A DNA stretch of 45,758 nt from Pseudomonadota bacterium (lineage in GTDB: Bacteria > Pseudomonadota > Gammaproteobacteria > Thiotrichales > Thiotrichaceae). The stretch lies in the NCBI GenBank assembly GCA_002747435.1, contig PDPH01000014.1, positions 1 to 45,758 of the forward strand. The letters are read 5' to 3'. The notes under the pieces are model-generated. The model worked only from the letters and a program-made list of their open reading frames with translations, was not told where the DNA came from and searched no databases. Below, in pieces: positions 27,662 to 34,074 of this stretch (its first letter is position 1; the number at the start of each line of letters is the position of its first letter). The position numbers and the translations under genes are program-made.

Positions 27662-28822
27662 TTTTTTAAAATGCTCCCAGCTACTACAAATAAAATTAAA
27701 AAACGCATCGGAATCTGGATTGTTAAAGCCACATATATAAATGCTTGCGTTTGAATTCTGATTCAAAGGTGTTGGGTTCGTATTATGATTGTACGAGAAG
27801 CATGCGGAAAAGAATGCATCATCTTCAATATCTTTTCTTTTGGCGCTTCTCTTGTCTTTTCCTTTTTCAGCTTTAGTTACACCTAATTCACCTTTATTAA
27901 CTGGCCTTGCGCTAGGTGAGCTTTTATAGTCCATTGTCCATAAAGGGGAAACATATCCGGCATCAACTAGCGCCTTGCTCATGGGAACATCATCAGTTCT
28001 TCGTTCAGCAAAACTAGCTTTGACATGCACAATTCCAAAGAAGATTTCTTCACCATCAATTATACCTGTTAGAAATACATCTGCTTTATCAGCTTCCAAT
28101 CTATGATTTACATTGGCTTGGGATAGTAGCTGCCCCCTTCTTTCATTTGGAGCAATAAAAAGATTTATACCTTTTTTCTTTAAAGACGGTGAGTAATGCC
28201 GAACCAATATTTCCTCAAGCGCCCAACCTCCTGTTCGCTTCCAGCTTTGTTCAAAGCTTAATCTCGAAAATATCGAAGGGTGGTTGAATGGGTCAAGATA
28301 TGCTCTATATATAACAAACCACCAAATATCTGAAGGGTTTGCATGCGGCCAATAACTTACTGCTTTTTGAAAGGAAGTTGCTACAGCTTCTGTTTTTATA
28401 GCTTCTTTTTGATCTTCATTGACATTTACAAGCTTCGCTAAGCCGTCTCTTAATGCTTTAACTACACTTTCAAATTGCTCTTCGGTCGCATTCTTAAGAT
28501 TGTAGATAGCATCATGCTTGGCATATTTAAAAATTATTCTTAAATTTTTTCCAGACTGGATGGCTTCAATATTTCTTGGTGGCTCCTGGGCGTTCACTGA
28601 TGTTAAATGCGTAGATATGTCAGCAAGGGAAATTTTTGCAGATTTTAGAATTGCGAAGAATGTTTCCATAGAAATGCTAACGCTACCATCTTCAATAGCG
28701 TCAAGCCAACCCGGCCCCCATATTAATTCTTCCTCAATTTCTTTAGTTTCTATGCCGTTTTCAAGCCTCTTTAACTTAAAGGTCTCAAGTAATTCTTTTA
28801 ATTGAGGGGTTGGGTTAGTCAT
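27647..28822 (-). CDS. Type II restriction endonuclease, BsaWI-like PD-(D/E)XK
   Basis: The 391-residue protein has an N-terminal helix-turn-helix-like domain (about 8-72, with WLDAIEDGSVSISMETFFAIL) and a C-terminal nuclease-like part. Candidate active-site residues are Asp248 (KADVFL), Lys268 (IVHVKAS) with Glu203/Glu204 upstream, and a following ERRTDDVPMS stretch that I recall from BsaWI-type enzymes (W^CCGGW); the specificity is inference. Recognition as the nuclease rests mainly on position: it overlaps the C-protein gene by 8 bases and converges with the methyltransferase. It is expressed from the C-box promoter in an operon with C, delaying cutting until methylation is established. 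Confidence 0.75.
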   Translation of the reverse strand: MTNPTPQLKELLETFKLKRLENGIETKEIEEELIWGPGWLDAIEDGSVSISMETFFAILKSAKISLADISTHLTSVNAQEPPRNIEAIQSGKNLRIIFKYAKHDAIYNLKNATEEQFESVVKALRDGLAKLVNVNEDQKEAIKTEAVATSFQKAVSYWPHANPSDIWWFVIYRAYLDPFNHPSIFSRLSFEQSWKRTGGWALEEILVRHYSPSLKKKGINLFIAPNERRGQLLSQANVNHRLEADKADVFLTGIIDGEEIFFGIVHVKASFAERRTDDVPMSKALVDAGYVSPLWTMDYKSSPSARPVNKGELGVTKAEKGKDKRSAKRKDIEDDAFFSACFSYNHNTNPTPLNQNSNASIYICGFNNPDSDAFFNFICSSWEHFKKSIRK

Positions 28823-29039
28823 TTACAAATAGTTCCTTTATTTCCACACCAAGAGCATTTGCAATTTTCTCAATATTGCCCAAGCTAATGTTTCTTTCGC
28901 CTCTTTCAACGCCACCAATGTATGAGCGATCAAGTTCCGAAAGGTCTGCAAGTGCTTCTTGGGAAATACCTAATGATTTCCTAATAGCTCTGACTCTCGA
29001 ACCGAAATTTAGCTGTATAGATAGGTGCTCTTTATTCAT
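28815..29039 (-). CDS. Restriction-modification controller (C) protein
   Basis: The 74-residue XRE-type helix-turn-helix protein matches C.PvuII/C.AhdI-class controllers: FGSRVRAIRKSLGISQEALA, then LSELDRSYIGGVERGERNIS and IEKIANALGV. As a dimer it binds C-boxes before its own gene, first activating then repressing the C-R operon. The boxes are visible at 29062-29086. The stop overlaps the start of the endonuclease gene, so the two are co-translated. Confidence 0.93.
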   Translation of the reverse strand: MNKEHLSIQLNFGSRVRAIRKSLGISQEALADLSELDRSYIGGVERGERNISLGNIEKIANALGVEIKELFVND

Positions 29040-29061
29040 TCGAGCATTAGAAAATTGTGGA

Positions 29062-29086
29062 GACTATATGTCCACGGACTATAAGT
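29062..29086 (-). promoter_or_regulatory. C-boxes (controller operator)
   Basis: On the minus strand the region reads ACTTATAGTC, then CGTG, then GACATATAGTC. This is the classic two-box pattern (GACT-N3-AGTC twice with a GTG-type spacer) of C-protein operators. It ends 23 bases before the C gene's ATG at 29039, the expected autoregulatory position. Confidence 0.85.
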
Positions 29087-29186
29087 ACCATTAGGGTTTG
29101 GAGGAGTGAAAATGTTGCGAGTACCTAGGCAGCTAACACCTGAATTAAGCTGCAGCGCATATGCGACGTCAGCTTGGATGAATTGT

Positions 29187-29732
29187 GTACGCCCAGCATG
29201 GGCATGAACTAATGAGGTGAAAGTCCTCTGTAGGAAGGTCACCATCCTTAGCGACTAATACCACTATTAGATGATAACTACTAGCAAATGGCAGGAACTT
29301 AACCTCGAGCTTGGGTCTGGAGGAAGCCGCTAGCAAAGCTGCGAGCTGATGAACAAGAACATCCTATGAAGCGTAGGCTGAAGGCGAGTTGGCACCAGAC
29401 AACTATCAACGCTGTGTCGATCTGGATCACTGGATTCGACGTAGAGTAAGAATAGCCTACTGGCGACAGTGGCGAAAGCCGCAAACCAAAGTAAGAAATC
29501 TGATGAGATGAGGTGTGCACGTTCAGGCCGCTGTTGCCTGTGGCATTACCAGCAAAGGGCCATGGCGTAGTGCTCAATCAAGCACTGTCTAACGACTACT
29601 TGAAATCTGAGGGGCTTGATTCACTGCGTGATGGTTGGATTAAGCTTCACCATTCTTGAGTGAAGCGCCCTGTGCGGAGCCGCATGCAGGGTGTTGTGGG
29701 GGCTGAGGGTTAGAGACCCTCGGCTAACCGAT
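29187..29732 (+). mobile_element. Truncated class C-attC-type group II intron, copy 2
   Basis: 546 nt, with the same ends as copy 1 (GTACGCCC and CTAACCGAT). Target joins as TTGT|TA, close to the TTGT/T target reported for class C-attC introns. The first 68 bases are identical to copy 1. It retains 75 bases of reverse-transcriptase sequence that copy 1 lost, but has lost 14 bases (AAAACTCTAGGGAT in copy 1). Domain V- and VI-like stems are intact, with a compensated-looking change near the 3' tail. No full maturase. Confidence 0.8.
29377..29659 (+). pseudogene. Reverse-transcriptase C-terminal remnant (copy 2)
   Basis: After a TAG at 29374 the frame reads DNYQRCVDLDHWIRRRVRIA then YWRQWRKPQTKVRNLMR and a TGA. 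This is the thumb-region motif of group II intron reverse transcriptases. Beyond the TGA the same frame continues as GVHVQAAVACGITSKGPWRS until the 14-base deletion throws it out; the last residues (QALSNDYLKSEGLDSLRDGW) are in a shifted frame. Confidence 0.75.
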
Positions 29733-29743
29733 TATGCTATATT

Positions 29744-30037
29744 TTATTGATTATTTGCGATAAGTTTAATTTCAAGCTGACAACCTAATGCATTTGCATA
29801 TTTTTTTAATGTTGCAAGAGACGGAGAATGTTTGCCATTTCCAAGTGATGACTCAAGACGAGTGATTGCAGGTGCTTTTGTACCCATTTTTTCCGCAATT
29901 TCAGCTTGACTTAGACCCGCAGCTTGCTTGGCTTTTAGTAACTCTCTTAATAGAGAGAACTCTGATTCCAGTGCATCGTAAGCGACTTTAACCCCTTTGA
30001 TTTGTAAAGCTTTCTCTTTGAGCTCAGAATGTTTCAT
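29744..30037 (-). CDS. HigA-like XRE antitoxin, apparently without toxin
   Basis: The 97-residue protein has an N-terminal helical part, then an XRE helix-turn-helix (about 40-90: LSQAEIAEKMGTKAPAITRL, then SLATLKKYANALGCQLE). It resembles antitoxins of HigBA-type modules. No 90-120 codon toxin gene lies beside it in either direction. The stop codon is 6 bases from attC2, the usual end of a cassette gene, and the orientation (minus) agrees with the other cassettes. The 5' end of the cassette is cut by the flippase gene. Confidence 0.8.
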   Translation of the reverse strand: MKHSELKEKALQIKGVKVAYDALESEFSLLRELLKAKQAAGLSQAEIAEKMGTKAPAITRLESSLGNGKHSPSLATLKKYANALGCQLEIKLIANNQ

Positions 30038-30107
30038 TATTTTTTACCTCTTCCATAGCGAGCTCCTCAACAGGGAATTTTTTCAACTCTTCTAAATCAC
30101 GACCCAT
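30024..30107 (-). CDS. 27-codon frame overlapping the antitoxin start, possible toxin remnant or leader
   Basis: The frame begins at ATG 30107 and reads MGRDLEELKKFPVEELAMEE then VKNNETF and TGA, ending 14 bases inside the antitoxin gene (the ATG of the antitoxin lies within it). Its start codon overlaps, antisense, the ATG of the flippase gene at 30106. Overlap with the antitoxin is how a toxin-first operon would end, so it may be the tail of a truncated toxin. It has no ribosome site I trust. Confidence 0.2.
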   Translation of the reverse strand: MGRDLEELKKFPVEELAMEEVKNNETF

Positions 30108-31065
30108 GATAGGAATACCCCCCACTAAACTTTTCCCTAGCTCAAATTGGCTAAAGCGCTTTTTAGCTTGGCTGATTTTACTAGCCTTTCTTGTGATAGT
30201 GCAGTACTGGTTAGGTTGGCAAACCCTACTTGCCCCTTGGCAATCACTGAACTGGCAACAACTCTTGCTGGCTTTTGCGCTCGTGTTTGGTAGTTATTTG
30301 CTACGCACTTGGCGAATTTACACTTATTTTATAGAAACAAGGCAGCAATACTTGGTCGTTTTACGCCTAACCTTATTACATAACTTATTTAATAATCTGC
30401 TACCTGCTCGCTCGGGAGAAATCAGTTTCCCCATGTTAATGCACCGCTATTTTGGTCTGGCCTATCTACACGCTACCTCGGCCTTATTGTGGTTTCGCTT
30501 CTTAGATTTGCACTGCATTATTGCCCTTGCTATTTACCCGTTACTGACTATCACTGCACTCAAATTCAAGTACTTGGCTGTGCCGCTTATTTTACTGTGG
30601 ATGTTGTTGCCCTTATTAATTTATGGACTACGCAAAGTTTTTTTACGCTCGGTGGCTGATAAAACGGGTAAATTCAGTGAAATCATACAGAAAATGCTTA
30701 ATGGTTTGCCTAAAGACAGGCTGACTTTTTGGAAAAGCTGGGGACTTACTTGGCTAAACTGGCTGTTTAAACTGAGCACCTTTGCTTGGGTATTGAGCCA
30801 ATTTATGAGTGTACCAACATGGAATGCTCTGCTGGCTGCGGTCATTGGTGGCGAATTAACGAGCGTACTCCCCTTGCATGCACCCGCTGGTCTAGGTACT
30901 TATGAAGCAGGCATTGTCGCCGCCTTAGCACCCGTTGCACCCCTAGATGAAGCCACACGCGCAGCGATTAACTTGCACATCTTTGTACTAGGCAGTGCTA
31001 TTCTAGGTGGCATTATTGCTTGGCTGCTACCAACACCTCAAAGCGCTAGGCAAATCTCAGACTGA
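30106..31065 (+). CDS. Flippase-like membrane protein (UPF0104 / LPG synthase TM domain)
   Basis: The 319-residue product has about seven or eight membrane helices and the family's LLPARSGEISFPMLM stretch (residues about 97-112) and LPLHAPAGLGTYEAG stretch (about 256-270). Related proteins include AglD/YbhN-type and the membrane part of lysyl-phosphatidylglycerol synthase; they are thought to handle lipid-linked substrates. Its start lies at the right edge of the cassette island, so the first residues (MIGIPPTKLF) may have been altered by the insertion; no good ribosome site is visible. It probably cooperated with the family 2 glycosyltransferase at 25004, inference. Confidence 0.8.
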   Translation: MIGIPPTKLFPSSNWLKRFLAWLILLAFLVIVQYWLGWQTLLAPWQSLNWQQLLLAFALVFGSYLLRTWRIYTYFIETRQQYLVVLRLTLLHNLFNNLLPARSGEISFPMLMHRYFGLAYLHATSALLWFRFLDLHCIIALAIYPLLTITALKFKYLAVPLILLWMLLPLLIYGLRKVFLRSVADKTGKFSEIIQKMLNGLPKDRLTFWKSWGLTWLNWLFKLSTFAWVLSQFMSVPTWNALLAAVIGGELTSVLPLHAPAGLGTYEAGIVAALAPVAPLDEATRAAINLHIFVLGSAILGGIIAWLLPTPQSARQISD

Positions 31066-31183
31066 CAAAATGGCTTATTGCACCGCTATACCCAATGGCC
31101 TATCTTACTACCACCAGAACGATTGATTGATATATCAATTGAATATTCATTTGCAACACAAACTAATAGTAAGGAGTATTTTA

Positions 31184-31768
31184 ATGGCCCATCAATTACC
31201 TGATCTGCCTTATGCCAAAGACGCTCTAGCCCCTCATATCTCTGCGGAAACACTGGAATTTCATCACGACAAGCACCATGCTGCCTATGTCAATAACTTA
31301 AACAACTTAATTGTAGGCACTGAGTTTGCGGATAAAGATTTGGCAGATATTGTAAAAACGGCTGCTGGTGGTATTTATAACAATGCTGCCCAAACTTGGA
31401 ATCATACTTTCTTTTGGAACTGCATGAGGCCTAATGGCGGCGGTGAACCTTCCGGTGCATTGGCTGAGGCTATTCAGCAAAAATGGGGTTCTTATGCAGC
31501 ATTTAATGAGGCCTTCCAAAAATCAGCGGTTGGCAACTTTGGGTCGGGTTGGACTTGGCTAGTGAAAAAAGCAGATGGCTCTGTCGACATCGTTAATATG
31601 GGCGCGGCTGGCACCCCACTGACTACAGGTGATAAAGCCCTCCTGTGCATTGATGTCTGGGAACATGCCTACTACATCGATTACCGTAATGCACGTCCTA
31701 AGTTTGTTGAAGTCTTTATGGATAAGTTAGTGAACTGGGATTTTGTAGCAGAAAATTTTGCGGTTTGA
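31184..31768 (+). CDS. sodB: Iron superoxide dismutase
   Basis: The 194-residue enzyme converts superoxide to oxygen and hydrogen peroxide in the cytoplasm. Metal ligands are His27, His74 (TWNHTFFW), Asp157 and His161 (DVWEHAYY). Gln70 in AAQTWNH and FGSGWTWLV mark the iron form. AAGGAG lies nine bases before ATG 31184, which is preferred over an upstream start adding 19 nonconserved residues. It stands alone, 110 bases behind the flippase gene. Confidence 0.97.
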   Translation: MAHQLPDLPYAKDALAPHISAETLEFHHDKHHAAYVNNLNNLIVGTEFADKDLADIVKTAAGGIYNNAAQTWNHTFFWNCMRPNGGGEPSGALAEAIQQKWGSYAAFNEAFQKSAVGNFGSGWTWLVKKADGSVDIVNMGAAGTPLTTGDKALLCIDVWEHAYYIDYRNARPKFVEVFMDKLVNWDFVAENFAV

Positions 31769-32086
31769 GGTTTTAATATTTGCTCTATACCTCTCTCTAC
31801 ACAGCAAAAGAGAGCGCCACAAATACATAAAAATCCTCACCTCAACCTCTCTCCCTTTGGGGGGGAGGCTAATAAAATCAAGCAATTGTGCCTTCTCTAC
31901 CTTTGAAAGAACGCTATAAAACCTGAAGGAAAAATTTAAAAACATAGAATATACGTATGTTGATCAGTCAGTCGATACGGCAAATAATCATCGTTTTTTT
32001 ACAGTTTTTTACAAGAAAGGCTTGCCCTAAACGCTGCTTGGCGTTAAAACAGCCGCCACAAACAATAAAGTAGGGGCAAACTTGAT
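31769..32086. other. Gap with a short palindromic-repeat scrap
   Basis: About 318 bases without a gene. At 31830-31867 CCTCACCTCAACCTCTCTCC and GGGGGGGAGG resemble a common dispersed palindrome (CCTCACCCCAACCCTCTCCC family) seen in many proteobacterial genomes. I cannot see other copies in this window. Nothing else is recognised. Confidence 0.3.
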
Positions 32087-32674
32087 ATGTTGGAAAAATC
32101 ATTAAAATGGCAGGAAACCTCTTCTTTCATTTTAGAGTGGCTCAAAGCGCCGTTAGTTACGGCTTCCATTCTTCCATCTAGCCAGAAACTGGCACAGCAC
32201 ATGGTCAAAGACCTCCCTCCACAAGCCAATACAGTGATTGAATTGGGACCGGGCACAGGTGTATTTACCCGTCAATTATTGGAACACGGCATCGCAGAAA
32301 GTAGCTTGGTGCTGATTGAGCTGAATACACGCTTTGCTCGCAAATTAAAACAAAGCTACCCACAGGCAACCATCATTAATGGTGCAGCCGAAGCCTTATC
32401 CCATTTAAACATCAAACAAGCTGATGCAGTGATTAGCGGCCTGCCTTTCTTATCCATGCGCGACCAACAAATTGAACAAATCCTACGCAGCAGCTTTTCG
32501 GTATTAAAGCAAAAGGGTGTATTCGTGCAATTCACCTATGGCTATCGCTGTCCAGCCAAACCACATATCTTGCAACAAACTGGTCTCAGTGCCAAACGAG
32601 CGACTGTTGTACTCGGCAACTTTCCGCCTGCCAGCGTTTATCATTTTCGTAAAAAGGTACCCACTCAAACTTGA
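32087..32674 (+). CDS. SAM methyltransferase, phospholipid N-methyltransferase-like
   Basis: The 195-residue protein is a class I methyltransferase with motif I VIELGPGTGVFTRQLL (about 47-62), an acidic motif II end (LIELNTRF) and motif IV AVISGLPFLSM (about 112-122). The overall form and the C-terminal PPASVYHFRK resemble PmtA-type phosphatidylethanolamine N-methyltransferases, close relatives of KsgA-like enzymes. Substrate is inference. AGGGGC stands before the ATG. It lies alone between sodB and ssrA. Confidence 0.75.
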   Translation: MLEKSLKWQETSSFILEWLKAPLVTASILPSSQKLAQHMVKDLPPQANTVIELGPGTGVFTRQLLEHGIAESSLVLIELNTRFARKLKQSYPQATIINGAAEALSHLNIKQADAVISGLPFLSMRDQQIEQILRSSFSVLKQKGVFVQFTYGYRCPAKPHILQQTGLSAKRATVVLGNFPPASVYHFRKKVPTQT

Positions 32675-32805
32675 AGTGTATCCAATCAAAGGCACGGCAT
32701 TTGCGCAGCACTTTCTCGCCTATTGTCATTTCGCTGAAAACGAACATGACAACTTGTCCTGAACTTGTTAGACTGGGCAGTTCTACCGAGTTTAGATGAT
32801 CTTAC

Positions 32806-33167
32806 GGGGGCGACATGGCTTCGACGTGGATTACAAACCCTGGGGAGCATGCAGTGGATGTGGTGACCACTTAAACACTAGTCACAAACAATAGTCGCAA
32901 ACGACGACTCTTACGCTCTCGCAGCTTAATAACCTGTTGAGTGCTGTCTGACCGGACTCGTGCTTGTGCGACCGGATTACAGGCATCATCTAACACAAGA
33001 TCGTACCAAAACTTGTCTAGGGTGGCGGTGCTAAAACCTAACTAGACTCACCTCCAGAACAGCCTGTCAATCGGCGGGGTGGAGGTTAAATAAAAGATTG
33101 AATAAGCATGTAGCGCCTTCAGGCAGCGGATTTGCGGACGGGGGTTCAATTCCCCCCGCCTCCACCA
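32806..33167 (+). ncRNA. ssrA: tmRNA
   Basis: The 362-base one-piece tmRNA starts GGGGGCGACATGGCTTCGAC and ends with the matching CCCCGCCTCCACCA. The tag frame (32897-32929) reads ANDDSYALAA followed by TAA. Ends form the tRNA-like acceptor stem, with GGTTCAATTCC as the T arm. tmRNA rescues stalled ribosomes and marks products for proteolysis. Tag ending YALAA is typical for gammaproteobacteria. The gene is followed by 184 empty bases before zipA on the other strand. Confidence 0.97.
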
Positions 33168-33351
33168 TTTAAACCTTTAAATTCAATAAGTTAACATCTA
33201 ACAGTTGTCATAAATCAGTATATAACAGCATATTTATGACAATGTTATGACAACATTTCCCACCATTGGCAGCCGCAAAATAAAACGGTACATTTTACGG
33301 TATGCGGTGGGCTTTACAGAATTTGTACCAGAGGTTCTAGCGCTATTAAGC

Positions 33352-34014
33352 TCAAATCATCGCAAAGTAAGCGCGCCGTTGTTCCTCCGTAATGGGTTCT
33401 TGGTTTTGATTCTTTAAAATGCCCCCTAATTGCGCATTAATGCGTTCGGCTGTGCGTACAAAATCATGTATGGCCTCACGATTTTTCAAAGGGCTGGGGC
33501 TGGGCAGATTTAATATCATGGACAAACCAGGGGTGTGTTCTACCGCAATTTCTTCAGGAATTAGTGTCCAGGGCTTTACGCCATTAGCTACATTAAACAA
33601 GCTTTGTTCACCACTGTCAGTTAGAACTAAACGATGATAGACATTCATATCGCCGAAAACTAGGCCAGCATTATCCAGTGCTTCGAGTACCCGCGTGCCT
33701 TCAAAGCCTTCATTATTATCGGCGGCGATAAACATAATCAACTGGGCAGACATGTTTGTCTTATTTTTTTCTTGACGTTCCGTATTCATGACATCTGACA
33801 TGTCCGGTGCATTGGCATTAGGGCTTTTACCATCACGCGCCGGGTAATCTTCCATAATGGAGGAGATTTCTTCACCATTTTCGTCATGCAAGGTGTGCAG
33901 GGGAGGCAGTTTGCGTGTTTGTGGCAAATCTTTGCGTGATTTCCGGCTAATCAGGTAAATGACTGCCAGTGCTACCAGTCCGGCAATCATAATCATCAGG
34001 CTGACTGTTTCCAT
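33352..34014 (-). CDS. zipA: ZipA, cell division protein
   Basis: The 220-residue protein anchors FtsZ to the membrane at the division site. A membrane helix lies at residues about 4-22, then a short linker (about 25-88; shorter than the Pro/Gln-rich linker of E. coli, whose ZipA has 328 residues), and a ZipA_C domain (about 88-216) with LIMFIAADNNEGFEGTRVLE and VEHTPGLSMILNLPSP. It is 60 bases behind smc on the same strand, a common arrangement in gammaproteobacteria. ligA, often next, is absent. Confidence 0.93.
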   Translation of the reverse strand: METVSLMIMIAGLVALAVIYLISRKSRKDLPQTRKLPPLHTLHDENGEEISSIMEDYPARDGKSPNANAPDMSDVMNTERQEKNKTNMSAQLIMFIAADNNEGFEGTRVLEALDNAGLVFGDMNVYHRLVLTDSGEQSLFNVANGVKPWTLIPEEIAVEHTPGLSMILNLPSPSPLKNREAIHDFVRTAERINAQLGGILKNQNQEPITEEQRRAYFAMI

Positions 34015-34074
34015 AGCTACGATCCTTTGCTGAATTATTCTGTCCTTAACAGATACACTGAGGGATAGGGTTTT

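Larger units (their letters stand above)
26171..29136 (-). mobile_element. Integron gene cassette carrying a type II restriction-modification system (plus intron copy 1)
   Basis: Boundaries are set by the G/TT recombination points of the two attC sites. Its own ends agree: the cassette starts (minus strand) TTAGCTGC, which with the G from attC2 gives GTTAGCTGC, and it ends with R'' GCAGCTAAC. These pair 9 of 9, as required if they meet in the excised circle. By contrast each integrated attC pairs its R'' with a different neighbour's R' over only four or five bases. Without the intron it is about 2.48 kb. Contents: C and R on the cassette strand, M on the other. Confidence 0.8.
29129..29738 (-). 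other. attC2 recombination site, interrupted by group II intron copy 2
   Basis: Removing the intron (29187-29732) joins 29129-29186 to 29733-29738, giving 64 nt. On the minus strand: R'' AGCATAAC, then AATTCATCCAAGCTG, a hairpin loop around CGCATATGCG, CAGCTTAATTCAGGTG, and R' GTTAGCTGC. Apart from a few changes it closely resembles attC sites of aadA-type cassettes as I remember them. The AAGCTG/CAGCTT arms and the AATTCA/TTAATT neighbourhood form the expected imperfect stem. It ends the antitoxin cassette, whose stop codon is only 6 bases away. Confidence 0.88.
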
